Source: Holophagae bacterium (lineage in GTDB: Bacteria > Acidobacteriota > Thermoanaerobaculia > Thermoanaerobaculales > Sulfomarinibacteraceae). Taken from it: a stretch of DNA of 12,112 bases. The notes under the pieces were generated by a model. That model did not search any database, was not told the origin of the DNA, and saw only the letters and a program-made list of their open reading frames with translations. Both the position numbers and the translations under genes were made by a program. Where the stretch lies: the NCBI GenBank assembly GCA_030609785.1, contig JAUWTC010000027.1, positions 1-12,112 of the forward strand, given 5' to 3'. This document shows, piece after piece, positions 1 through 6,738 of the stretch; within the stretch, counting starts at the first letter, position 1, and the number at the start of each line of letters is the position of its first letter.

Positions 1-528
1 CGTCAACTCCGCGTTGTGCTGCTCCATCAAGCCTCGAGCAGCCTCTTTCAGCTTCTCGGGCGACGCCAGGATCCAAGCCCGAAGACAGCGCCGCTGAGCG
101 ATGTCCTGGTAGGCGGGCCCGATTCCGCGCCCAGTGGTACCGATCTTGTCTTCGCCCCGACACCCCTCTCGAGCCAGATCCAGGGCTCGGTGGGTCGGCA
201 GGAGGACTGCGGCCCGTGGCGAAAGACAAAGGCGTCCCTCGACCTCTATGCCCTCGTCCCGCAAACGGTCGATCTCGACCAGCAAGGCCGTGGGGTCGAT
301 GACCAATCCGGCAGCCATGTAGCAGCGTGAATCAGGGTGAATGATGCCTGAGGGCACCAGGTGCAGCGCGAAACGACGCTCTCCGACCCGGACGGTGTGG
401 CCGGCATTGTGGCCACCGTTGTAGCGAACGACCGCCGGAAAGGCCCCGGACAAAAGGTCCACGACCTTACCCTTGCCCTCATCGCCCCACTGGCCGCCAA
501 TGACCATCATCGATTTCTGATCGCCCAC
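1..528 (-). CDS. purA: Adenylosuccinate synthetase, N-terminal part (runs off the window)
   Basis: This enzyme joins IMP and aspartate, using GTP, to make adenylosuccinate, the first committed step from IMP to AMP in the cytoplasm. The visible 176 codons carry the family's GTP loop GQWGDEGKGK at residues 12-21, whose Asp16 matches the catalytic aspartate. NGGHNAGHT at 38-45 contains the catalytic His44, and GTTGRGIGPAY at 130-140 belongs to the IMP-binding region. The family is usually about 430 residues, so roughly 60% lies beyond the left edge. I chose the GTG start at 528 because GGAGG lies 5 bases upstream. The alternative ATGs at 510 and 507 lack a close ribosome binding site, and an in-frame stop lies at 568-570. 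The gene follows the sigma factor gene on the same strand, but a terminator separates them. Family assignment is near certain; the start is likely. Confidence 0.96.
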   Translation of the reverse strand, partial: MGDQKSMMVIGGQWGDEGKGKVVDLLSGAFPAVVRYNGGHNAGHTVRVGERRFALHLVPSGIIHPDSRCYMAAGLVIDPTALLVEIDRLRDEGIEVEGRLCLSPRAAVLLPTHRALDLAREGCRGEDKIGTTGRGIGPAYQDIAQRRCLRAWILASPEKLKEAARGLMEQHNAELT

Positions 529-566
529 GCCAACCTCCGGCTCGTCGCACTCGTCTCCAGCATTGG

Positions 567-572
567 ATCATA
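567..572 (-). promoter_or_regulatory. Possible -10 element for purA
   Basis: The minus strand reads TATGAT here, 5 of 6 matches to the sigma-70 -10 consensus, about 38 bases before the purA GTG. No good -35 is present at 16-18 bases: that position falls inside the upstream terminator hairpin. A promoter is expected somewhere here because purA would otherwise depend on readthrough of the terminator at 576-602. This is inference from one short motif. Confidence 0.35.
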
Positions 573-575
573 CAA

Positions 576-602
576 GAAAAACGGCCCGCAAACGCGGGCC
601 GT
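576..602 (-). terminator. Intrinsic terminator after the ECF sigma factor gene
   Basis: A perfect 9-bp stem (ACGGCCCGC with GCGGGCCGT) closes a 4-base loop at 581-602. On the minus strand it is followed by a run of five T in TTTTTC. It sits 23 bases after the sigma factor stop codon and should end that transcript before purA. Confidence 0.85.
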
Positions 603-624
603 CATAATGATTGGGTGAATCAGC

Positions 625-1275
625 TCAGGAGGCCAGGGCGACTTCCGCTCCGGTCCCGAAATATTCGCTGACATCGATCTCGCCGTCACGGAGCTTTTCG
701 GGCGCCGTCGCAAGATAGTTGTAGCGTTTGCCGAAGCTCAGAAGGGCTCTCTCCATCATCCGACGCCCACGGTACAGGCGGGACATAACGGTTCCGACGG
801 GCACCTCGAGAATCTCTGCAATTTCCTTGTAGGCGAAGCCTTCAAGATCGGCCAATAACACCACCATTTTGTAGTCGTATGGAAGCGCGACCAGCGTCTC
901 TCGAACTTCGTGGTCGACTTCGTCGAAGAGAAAGCCCTCCTCGGGGTTGGCATTGACCACCGAGCTCCGTTCCGTCAAGGTCTCTTCAAGACCCTCACGC
1001 ACATCGTCAAAATCCACCTTGGTCGGCTGGAGCTTGCGCTTCCGATAGGTGTTGATGAAGGTGTTTTTCATGATCTTGAACAACCAGGCCTTGAGGTTGG
1101 TGCCCTCTGCAAACCGCCCATAGTACTTGTAGGCCTTGAGAAAGGTCTCTTGAATCAGATCCTCTGCATCTTCAGCCGAACGAGTCATTCGCAAGGCGCT
1201 CTTGTAGAGCTGGTCCCTGAAGGGCAGCTCCCCGGTACTGAAATCCCACTGTGTCGGTTCGGTCGTCGTTGCCAT
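625..1275 (-). CDS. ECF-family RNA polymerase sigma factor (SigR/RpoE type)
   Basis: This is a 216-residue group 4 sigma factor that would direct RNA polymerase to a specific promoter set. Region 2 spans about residues 16-85 and includes [17 protein letters not shown] (core binding and -10 recognition) and [21 protein letters not shown]. Region 4 spans about 122-182, with the helix-turn-helix [21 protein letters not shown] that reads the -35. The region 2 wording resembles SigR-like (oxidative or thiol stress) ECF factors, though this subgroup is a guess. About 30 residues follow region 4, a modest C-terminal tail. I chose the ATG at 1275 because GGAG lies 6 bases upstream; an upstream TTG at 1287 is less likely. 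No anti-sigma gene lies next to it: purA is downstream and secF ends upstream, so regulation is by a distant partner or by transcription. Confidence 0.93.
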   Translation of the reverse strand: MATTTEPTQWDFSTGELPFRDQLYKSALRMTRSAEDAEDLIQETFLKAYKYYGRFAEGTNLKAWLFKIMKNTFINTYRKRKLQPTKVDFDDVREGLEETLTERSSVVNANPEEGFLFDEVDHEVRETLVALPYDYKMVVLLADLEGFAYKEIAEILEVPVGTVMSRLYRGRRMMERALLSFGKRYNYLATAPEKLRDGEIDVSEYFGTGAEVALAS

Positions 1276-1296
1276 GCCAATCTCCAATACCTGGCG

Positions 1297-1325
1297 ATGC
1301 TACAAAAATGAAACGTGACTGTCAA
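1297..1325 (-). promoter_or_regulatory. Sigma-70-type promoter of the sigma factor gene
   Basis: On the minus strand a perfect -35 TTGACA (1325-1320) is followed after exactly 17 bases by TAGCAT (1302-1297), 4 of 6 matches to the -10 consensus. The expected transcript start is near 1290, giving a short leader of about 15 bases that contains the GGAG ribosome binding site. The surrounding DNA is clearly more AT-rich than the genes. The promoter looks housekeeping, with no obvious ECF-type autoregulatory site. Confidence 0.75.
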
Positions 1326-1358
1326 GTATTTTCTTTTGGTCAATAATTCAAATGAACA

Positions 1359-1374
1359 GTTTCGAACTTGAAAC
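1359..1374. repeat. Small inverted repeat upstream of the sigma factor promoter
   Basis: GTTTC and GAAAC arms face each other across 6 bases, with TTCGAA overlapping the left arm. It lies about 35 bases upstream of the -35 box. This could be a regulator site, but five-base arms occur by chance. Confidence 0.25.
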
Positions 1375-1446
1375 ATTCAGCGATACGCAAGGGTCGGGTG
1401 AACCTCTTGCCAAATTTGGAAAACGACATCAATGCGGCCAGAACAA

Positions 1447-1471
1447 GAAAAACCCCGGGCGAACCCGGGGT
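1447..1471 (-). terminator. Intrinsic terminator of the lolA-tgt-yajC-secDF operon
   Basis: On the minus strand an 8-bp stem (ACCCCGGG with CCCGGGGT, counting the outer A-T pair) closes a TTCG loop and is followed by TTTTTC. It begins 23 bases after the secF stop codon, so it closes the operon and insulates the sigma factor promoter. Confidence 0.88.
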
Positions 1472-1493
1472 GATAACTCAAAAAGGGTTGGGG

Positions 1494-2663
1494 TCAGCGC
1501 TGACGTTTCCGGCGACGCCGTGCCACCAGGATCTTGTTGATGCCCAACGCGACCGGCGACGCAACAAAGATCGAAGAGTAGGTACCGACGATGATGCCGA
1601 TCAACAGGACGAAGGCGAACGTGTTGATGACGTCGCCACCGAAGAGGTAGAGGGTCAAGACAACCATCAGAGTCGTTCCCGAGGTAATGAACGTCCTGGA
1701 GAGGGTCTGATTGATCGAATTATCCATCAGCTTCTCCAAATCTTCACCCCGGTGGAGCTTGAGGTTTTCCCGAACCCGGTCGAAAACGACGACGGTGTCG
1801 TTGACCGAGTACCCAACCAGGGTCAAGAGGGCCGCAATCGTCGGCAGGTTGATCTCACGATGGAACAGCGCCAACGCGGACAAAGTGATCAATACATCGT
1901 GGAAGAGGGCCGCGACCGCCCCAATTCCGTAGGGCAGCTGAAACCGCAGCCAGATATAGGCCAACATGCCGAGCAGCGAGAACACCATCGCCAACTGTGC
2001 CTTGTTCTTGAGGTCGGCGCCGACGGTCGGCCCGACGTTTTCCGCCCCGAGCAGGGCAAACTCACCTGCGCCGGCAATGGTCTTGATGTAGGCCAAGACC
2101 TCGGGACTGAGGCCCTCAACCTTGTCGAGGGCGTCAACCGATGCGAACATCCCTTGGAGCTTCCTGTATTCGAGAACGGCCCGTGCCTGAGTCTGGTAAT
2201 GCTCTCGACGGCTCTCGGCATCGCCCAGGATGCCCTCGGGATCGGCCTCCGAGAGGCGATTGGCCAACTCCCTGGCACCTTGGGTATTGAGGTCAAACCG
2301 CCCACTGAGCCCTGAATCGTATTCCTGGTGGAGGGCGTCGAGGATCGGCTTGGTGAAGTCGCCTTCGACATCCCCGGGGTTCTCGATGCGAATCAGGATC
2401 TCGTGCTTTTCGACCTCGTCGAATCGCTGAATTTCCGGCGTTGCCGCCGAAATCGTCGACATGGCCTCGCGGATTCGATCGAGGTCCGGCGCATCATTAA
2501 ATTTGACCGTCACCTGGGTTCCGCCGATGAAGTCGATGCCCAGGTTGAGTCCGGGGCCGAAGAACATATAAGCCACTCCCGCCAGGATGACGGCCATGGA
2601 AAGTCCCAGAGCGATCTTCCTGTAGGAGAGAAATGGAATATGGGTATCACCGATTATGCGCAT
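1494..2663 (-). CDS. secF: Protein translocase subunit SecF
   Basis: SecF is an inner-membrane partner of SecD in the SecDF-YajC complex, which uses the proton gradient to pull exported proteins out of the SecYEG channel. A first membrane segment at about residues 16-36 is followed by the family motif GIDFIGGTQV at 42-51, a periplasmic domain, and five more hydrophobic segments. VGYSVNDTVVVFDRVREN at 283-300 is the conserved RND-type segment containing the proton-relay region. The tail is very basic (RRRRKRQR). At 389 residues it exceeds the usual 300-320; the extra length is a soluble insertion at about residues 115-200. I chose the ATG at 2663, 11 bases after secD, because GAGG lies 5 bases upstream. 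A GTG at 2678 that overlaps the secD stop as GTGA is possible but has no ribosome binding site. It is last in the operon. Confidence 0.96.
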   Translation of the reverse strand: MRIIGDTHIPFLSYRKIALGLSMAVILAGVAYMFFGPGLNLGIDFIGGTQVTVKFNDAPDLDRIREAMSTISAATPEIQRFDEVEKHEILIRIENPGDVEGDFTKPILDALHQEYDSGLSGRFDLNTQGARELANRLSEADPEGILGDAESRREHYQTQARAVLEYRKLQGMFASVDALDKVEGLSPEVLAYIKTIAGAGEFALLGAENVGPTVGADLKNKAQLAMVFSLLGMLAYIWLRFQLPYGIGAVAALFHDVLITLSALALFHREINLPTIAALLTLVGYSVNDTVVVFDRVRENLKLHRGEDLEKLMDNSINQTLSRTFITSGTTLMVVLTLYLFGGDVINTFAFVLLIGIIVGTYSSIFVASPVALGINKILVARRRRKRQR

Positions 2664-2674
2664 GGTTGCCTCGC

Positions 2675-4240
2675 TCACACACTCAGGGTCTGCACGCGGT
2701 CTCGACCGTGCATCACGACCATGTATAACGTTCTCGACACGAAGACCGCCGTGAACATGCTGGCCAGAATTCCAATTGACAAGGTCACCGCAAAGCCCTT
2801 GATCGGACCTGTCCCGAACTGGAAGAGAAAGAGGGCCGCGATCAAGGTCGTCATATTGGCGTCGAGGATGGTCCCGAAGGCTCGCCCGAATCCGGTGTCG
2901 ATCGCCGCGCGAACGGTCTTGCCCACCCTGAGTTCCTCACGAATTCTCTCGAAAATCAGCACGTTGGCGTCAACGGCCATGCCGATGGTCAAGACCACGC
3001 CGGCGATGCCGGGAAGGGTCAAGGTGGCTCCGAAATAGGCCATCGCACCCATCAACAGCAACAGGTTGAGAATCAGGGCCAAGACGGCGTTGATGCCGCT
3101 CAGCTTGTAATAGATCACCATGAACACCATGACCAGGACCAGTCCGGCTACGATTGCCCGGAGTCCCCGGACCACCGAATCATGTCCCAACGACGGACCG
3201 ACCGTCCGCTCTTCCAAATAGATCAGCCTTGCCGGCAGCGCGCCTGCCCGCAAGACCAGGGCGAGGTCTTCGGCTTCGTCGATCGAGTAGTTGCCCTCGA
3301 TCACGCCGGAATCCGTGATACGGGCCCGGATGACCGGGGCCGACATCACTCGGCCGTCCAGGATGATCGCCATCGGCGTGCCGATGTGACTCTCCGTAAA
3401 GGCGCCGAACTTGTCAGCCGCGGAGGGCACCAGGTCGAAACGCACATTGGCCTGGCCGAATTCGTCCTGGCTTCGGCGTGCGGTTCGCAACTCACGACCC
3501 GTGACCACGGCGACCTTCTTGAGAAGGTAGAAATCCCGCCCAACGGCCTCTCCTTCGAAACTCGTCCGGGTGCCGGGGAGGATCTCGGTGCCAGGCGCCA
3601 GGGTGCCACCGGTCGCCTGCATAAGGCTTGCACGATCCGGCGCGGGACCGCCAAGCACCTCTTTGAACTCCAGAAACGCGGTCTTGGAGATGATGTCCTT
3701 GACCCGCTCGGGATCGTCAACGCCGGGCAACTGCACCAAGATCCGGTCACCATCGATGCCCTGGCGGTTGATCCGGGGCTCGGCCACGCCGAACTCGTCG
3801 ATCCGATTGTTGATCGTTTCCAACCCCTTGCGCACCGCTTGGTCCCTGATCATCTTCTCGGTGTTGGCCTTGAACTTCAAAGTCCACGAGTCGGCGCCAC
3901 GCTGGACGTCGTAGTCGCCGAAGTAGTCGAGCGCGATCTCGCTGAGGACTGCTCGATCGGCGCCTGCGGGGACATCAAAGGTCAGGCTCTGATTGTCCGG
4001 GTCCGTCAATACGGTCCCCAAAGTGATGCCCTCCTCTTCGGCGACCGAGGCCAACCGCAGCGATGCATCGTCCAACTCGGCCTTGATGGCGTCATCGGTC
4101 TGGACCTGGAGGACCAGGTGAACACCACCTGAAAGATCGAGTCCGTAATTGATGCGCTCTGAGGGCGGGTAGATCGACCATGCGGCCAGACCCACCACGA
4201 CCAGGATGAGCACGATTCGATAGATAATCTTCTTGTCCAC
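2675..4240 (-). CDS. secD: Protein translocase subunit SecD
   Basis: SecD is the larger subunit of the proton-driven SecDF accessory translocase. The 521-residue product has an N-terminal membrane anchor at about residues 7-25 and the signature GLDLSGGVHLVLQV at 33-46. The periplasmic P1 domain contains NNRIDEFGVAEP at 144-155, and the P1 head leads to DGRVMSAPVI at 295-304. Five C-terminal membrane segments include GIAGVVLTIGMAVDANVLIF at 411-430, holding the conserved Asp of the proton path. Length and domain order are normal for a SecD without the long E. coli-type insertion. I chose the GTG at 4240 because GGAGG lies 5 bases upstream; a GTG at 4252 is the alternative. It follows yajC after 75 bases and precedes secF by 11, so it is cotranscribed. 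Confidence 0.97.
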   Translation of the reverse strand: MDKKIIYRIVLILVVVGLAAWSIYPPSERINYGLDLSGGVHLVLQVQTDDAIKAELDDASLRLASVAEEEGITLGTVLTDPDNQSLTFDVPAGADRAVLSEIALDYFGDYDVQRGADSWTLKFKANTEKMIRDQAVRKGLETINNRIDEFGVAEPRINRQGIDGDRILVQLPGVDDPERVKDIISKTAFLEFKEVLGGPAPDRASLMQATGGTLAPGTEILPGTRTSFEGEAVGRDFYLLKKVAVVTGRELRTARRSQDEFGQANVRFDLVPSAADKFGAFTESHIGTPMAIILDGRVMSAPVIRARITDSGVIEGNYSIDEAEDLALVLRAGALPARLIYLEERTVGPSLGHDSVVRGLRAIVAGLVLVMVFMVIYYKLSGINAVLALILNLLLLMGAMAYFGATLTLPGIAGVVLTIGMAVDANVLIFERIREELRVGKTVRAAIDTGFGRAFGTILDANMTTLIAALFLFQFGTGPIKGFAVTLSIGILASMFTAVFVSRTLYMVVMHGRDRVQTLSV

Positions 4241-4315
4241 TCTCGCCTCCACTCAAGGCAGGCTCAGACCGTACGACCGTGGTCCGGCCGCGGTACGAGC
4301 ACACTCACTGTGTCT

Positions 4316-4609
4316 TCAGGACCCGCCTTCACCGTCGGCCAGGCCGGCCACGGCGCTCTTACTGATTCTGAGTTTCTGGTTCTCTGAGACCTTGACCATT
4401 ACCGTGTCGTTCTCGACGTTGGCCACCGTCCCATGGATGCCACCGGACGTCACCACCCGGTCGCCCTTTTTGAGGGACGCAATCAACGAATCCTTCTTCT
4501 TCTGCTGTTTCTTCGCCGGCAGGATGACGATGAAATAAAACACCGCCAGCACCAGCAACAGCGGCAACATCATGCCGAATGGGCTTCCACCCGCTGCTTC
4601 TGCTCCCAT
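4316..4609 (-). CDS. yajC: Sec translocon accessory protein YajC
   Basis: YajC is a small single-span inner-membrane protein that copurifies with SecDF; its own role is minor. The 97-residue product has a membrane helix at about residues 13-30 (MLPLLLVLAVFYFIVILP). It is followed by the family's basic stretch AKKQQKKKDSL and the cytosolic domain with LKKGDRVVTSGGIHGTVANV. The ATG at 4609 is set by GGAGGT four bases upstream. The frame stays open far upstream, but that extension is antisense-like sequence inside tgt and lacks YajC similarity. It lies 17 bases after the tgt stop and ahead of secD, the widely conserved tgt-yajC-secD-secF order. Confidence 0.95.
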   Translation of the reverse strand: MGAEAAGGSPFGMMLPLLLVLAVFYFIVILPAKKQQKKKDSLIASLKKGDRVVTSGGIHGTVANVENDTVMVKVSENQKLRISKSAVAGLADGEGGS

Positions 4610-4626
4610 TGTTACCTCCGTGGGGC

Positions 4627-5772
4627 TCAATCTCTTGGCCCCATCTTCCGACTCGACTGATATCGATCCCGGTACTCGCCGTAGCGGCCCGCCATAATAG
4701 CCTCCCGAGCCCCTCGCATCAAGGAGAGAAAGAAGGAAAGGTTGTGAATCGTCAACAACACGACCGACGTCGCCTCTTTTGAGATGAAAAAGTGCCGCAA
4801 TGCGCCCTTGGAATACCGGGCGCAGGTCGGACAGCCGCAATCGGGATCCAGAGGTGTGTCGTCATCCGCCCACCTGGCGTTTTTTATCACCACCTCACCC
4901 CGTGACGTGAACACCTTTCCGGTACGGGCCGACCGGGTCGGCAAAACGCAGTCGAAGAGGTCCACACCGCAGGCCACCGCGTGCAACAGGTCTTCCGGAT
5001 AACCGACCCCCATCAGATACCGGGGGCGATCACGGGGGAGCATCGGCGCGCAGAAATCCACCGCCTCGTGAAGAACCTCGGTTGGTTCACCGACCGCCAG
5101 GCCCCCGATCGCATAACCGTCAAAGGCCATCGACGCCAGCTCGTCACTACAACGGCGTCGGATTTCGGGGTTGACCGAGCCCTGCTGAATACCGAAGAGC
5201 CCTCCGGCCCATCCACCGGACTCCCGTCGTTCCTCCGCTTTGACCAGGGCACGCCGGGCCCACCTGATGGTCCGGTCGACGGAGGGACCGATGGTCGACG
5301 GTTCCGCCGGGAACGGCAGGCACTCATCGAGAACCATGGCTACATCGACGCCGAAATCCGCCTGGGCGTCAACGACCGACTCCGGCGAAAATGAATGAGC
5401 GCTGCCGTCGATGTGTGACTGGAACACCACGCCTTCTTCATCCAGCGCCCGCCCAGCCGCCAGGGAAAAGACCTGATAGCCGCCCGAATCGGTCAGAATT
5501 GGGCCGTCCCAGCCCATCAGACGGTGGATGCCGCCAAGTTGGACCAGTCGCTCGACTCCCGGACGCAGCACCAAATGGTAGGTATTCGACAGGACCATCT
5601 GAGGTCCCAATCGGTCCAACTCCCAACCCGCGACACCCTTGACCGTCCCGCAGGTGCCGACCGGCATGAAGGCCGGGGTCTCGACCACTCCGTGAGGCGT
5701 GGTCAGGGAAGCAGCCCGAGCCGTGGTGGTCGGGTCTTCATGGGTTACGCTAAAGGGGAGAAGGGCCGTCAC
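4627..5772 (-). CDS. tgt: tRNA-guanine(34) transglycosylase (queuine tRNA-ribosyltransferase)
   Basis: Tgt swaps the anticodon wobble guanine of Asp, Asn, His and Tyr tRNAs for the queuosine precursor preQ1. The 381-residue product has the normal bacterial length. DSGGYQ at 95-100 holds the general acid/base Asp95, and FGIQQGS at 193-199 and GGLAVGEP at 223-230 line the base pocket. FDCVLPTR at 273-280 holds the nucleophile Asp274. The zinc site is complete: Cys312, Cys314 and Cys317 (CGCPTC) plus His343, with the same spacing from the nucleophile as in E. coli Tgt. The GTG start at 5772 lies 2 bases after the lolA-like stop (TGATTGTG) and has no ribosome binding site, which suggests translational coupling by reinitiation. 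The queuosine gene queA, which often precedes tgt, is replaced here by a lolA-like gene. Confidence 0.97.
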   Translation of the reverse strand: MTALLPFSVTHEDPTTTARAASLTTPHGVVETPAFMPVGTCGTVKGVAGWELDRLGPQMVLSNTYHLVLRPGVERLVQLGGIHRLMGWDGPILTDSGGYQVFSLAAGRALDEEGVVFQSHIDGSAHSFSPESVVDAQADFGVDVAMVLDECLPFPAEPSTIGPSVDRTIRWARRALVKAEERRESGGWAGGLFGIQQGSVNPEIRRRCSDELASMAFDGYAIGGLAVGEPTEVLHEAVDFCAPMLPRDRPRYLMGVGYPEDLLHAVACGVDLFDCVLPTRSARTGKVFTSRGEVVIKNARWADDDTPLDPDCGCPTCARYSKGALRHFFISKEATSVVLLTIHNLSFFLSLMRGAREAIMAGRYGEYRDRYQSSRKMGPRD

Positions 5773-5774
5773 AA

Positions 5775-6515
5775 TCAGTCGGACACTTTGATGTCATTAA
5801 CGCGAACGTCGGCGCCCAGTTCCAGTTCGAAGACTTCATCTGGGACCTCGGCATTGGGCTTGAGGTCAATGAATTCGTAGCGGGTCGAATCCCCGTCAGC
5901 CTCGTGGTACTCGACAACGACCGGCAACAACAGGATTCGGTCAATTTCCAGTCGCACCTGGGCAAGTTTCCGCTTGAGGGTTCGGTGAATGGGCTTCAGC
6001 GTCAGCACCAGGGCATTGGGCGTATCTTGATCCGACAGGGTCATGCTGAACTGGGCCCTGAGTTCATCCAACGGTTGGGTTCCGGCAAGGACCCTGACGA
6101 ATCGGCGATGCTTCTTGGGCACCGTGATCCTCTCGGCAACTTCGTCGTCCGGCCTGAAGGTCGTCAGCGTCTCCCCTGCAAAGACCACGATCATCTGGTC
6201 CGGTGACTCGTAGTCCCACCGAACCCGGTCCGGGGCCTTGAACCGAAACCGACCCTTCGAGGTCACCGGCTCCAGGAGTAACTCCGAAATCTTGTCCTGA
6301 ACAAAGCCGGCATCGAGGCTGATCAGGGCCCGCTGGTGCTCGACGACGAGGTCGACCAACGCATCGACCTTGGCGCCGCCACGCAGCCCATCCAATGCCT
6401 CGATAGAACGGGGTTCATTAGCCGCGCATGCGGCAGAACCCACGACACAACAGAGAAATACGGCAACAGTAGAGACCAGTAAATGACGCACGGCGAGCAC
6501 TTTATCACAGAGCAT
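5775..6515 (-). CDS. LolA-like outer-membrane lipoprotein carrier protein
   Basis: This is probably a periplasmic chaperone that takes lipoproteins from the LolCDE transporter to the outer membrane. The 246-residue product has a hydrophobic N-terminal segment at about residues 11-31 ending in GSAACAAN, consistent with signal peptidase I cleavage. The cysteine there is not in a good lipobox, since -3 is Ser. LolA-like features follow: FVQDKISELL at 71-80 and GRFRFKAPDRVRWDYESPD at 88-106, which is the strongest match. A strand with FAGETLTTFRPDD and a final VPDEVFELELGADV come after. The ATG at 6515 is the first start, but no ribosome binding site precedes it. GTG codons at 6500 or 6491 would give a tighter signal peptide. 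It heads the tgt-yajC-secDF operon, fitting a lipoprotein-export role. A paralogue in the LolA/LolB-like fold that serves other lipids cannot be excluded. Confidence 0.82.
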   Translation of the reverse strand: MLCDKVLAVRHLLVSTVAVFLCCVVGSAACAANEPRSIEALDGLRGGAKVDALVDLVVEHQRALISLDAGFVQDKISELLLEPVTSKGRFRFKAPDRVRWDYESPDQMIVVFAGETLTTFRPDDEVAERITVPKKHRRFVRVLAGTQPLDELRAQFSMTLSDQDTPNALVLTLKPIHRTLKRKLAQVRLEIDRILLLPVVVEYHEADGDSTRYEFIDLKPNAEVPDEVFELELGADVRVNDIKVSD

Positions 6516-6638
6516 GGTCGCTGGGCGGGGATTCGGGGATCAGGAATCAGCCACCGGGGCAGGGATAGCTGGCGTACCACCGGCGGGAAGATGAGCAGGC
6601 AATTCCATTGCGCTCAGGTGACCCACGCTTCTCACCAA

Positions 6639-6666
6639 TTGTCAGAACTCCCGGTCTCCGTGTAAC
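6639..6666 (+). promoter_or_regulatory. Possible promoter of the large secreted protein
   Basis: TTGTCA (6639-6644, 5 of 6 to consensus) is followed after 16 bases by TGTAAC (6661-6666, 4 of 6). It would give a leader of about 65 bases. The 223-base divergent gap holds no other clear promoter, and I see none for the lolA-like gene on the opposite strand. Confidence 0.35.
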
Positions 6667-6690
6667 CAATTTCATTTTGCGGCAAATTGG
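6666..6690. repeat. Inverted repeat in the divergent intergenic region
   Basis: CCAATTT at 6666-6672 and AAATTGG at 6684-6690 form a perfect 7-bp inverted repeat across 11 bases. A related half, ACCAATT, occurs at 6635-6641, inside or next to the proposed -35. The arrangement fits either a regulator operator or a leader hairpin. Confidence 0.4.
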
Positions 6691-6738
6691 AGTGAGAATG
6701 CGTCGCGTTTTAAAAATCTGTTGCATAAGGAGAGCCCA

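Noticed and set aside
1368..2315. Plus-strand open frame of 315 codons opposite secF
   Set aside because: Very rich in Arg, Gln, Asp and Gly, no family likeness, and fully antisense to a clear secF.
3182..4132. Plus-strand open frame of 316 codons opposite secD
   Set aside because: Antisense shadow of secD with matching codon phase and no recognisable domain.
4270..4297. CGTAC/GTACG inverted repeat in the 75-base yajC-secD gap
   Set aside because: Only five paired bases around an 18-base interior with no T run; not enough for an attenuator or terminator.
4610..4840. N-terminal extension of yajC
   Set aside because: The extra residues are antisense-like sequence inside tgt. The ATG at 4609 has an excellent ribosome binding site and matches YajC length.
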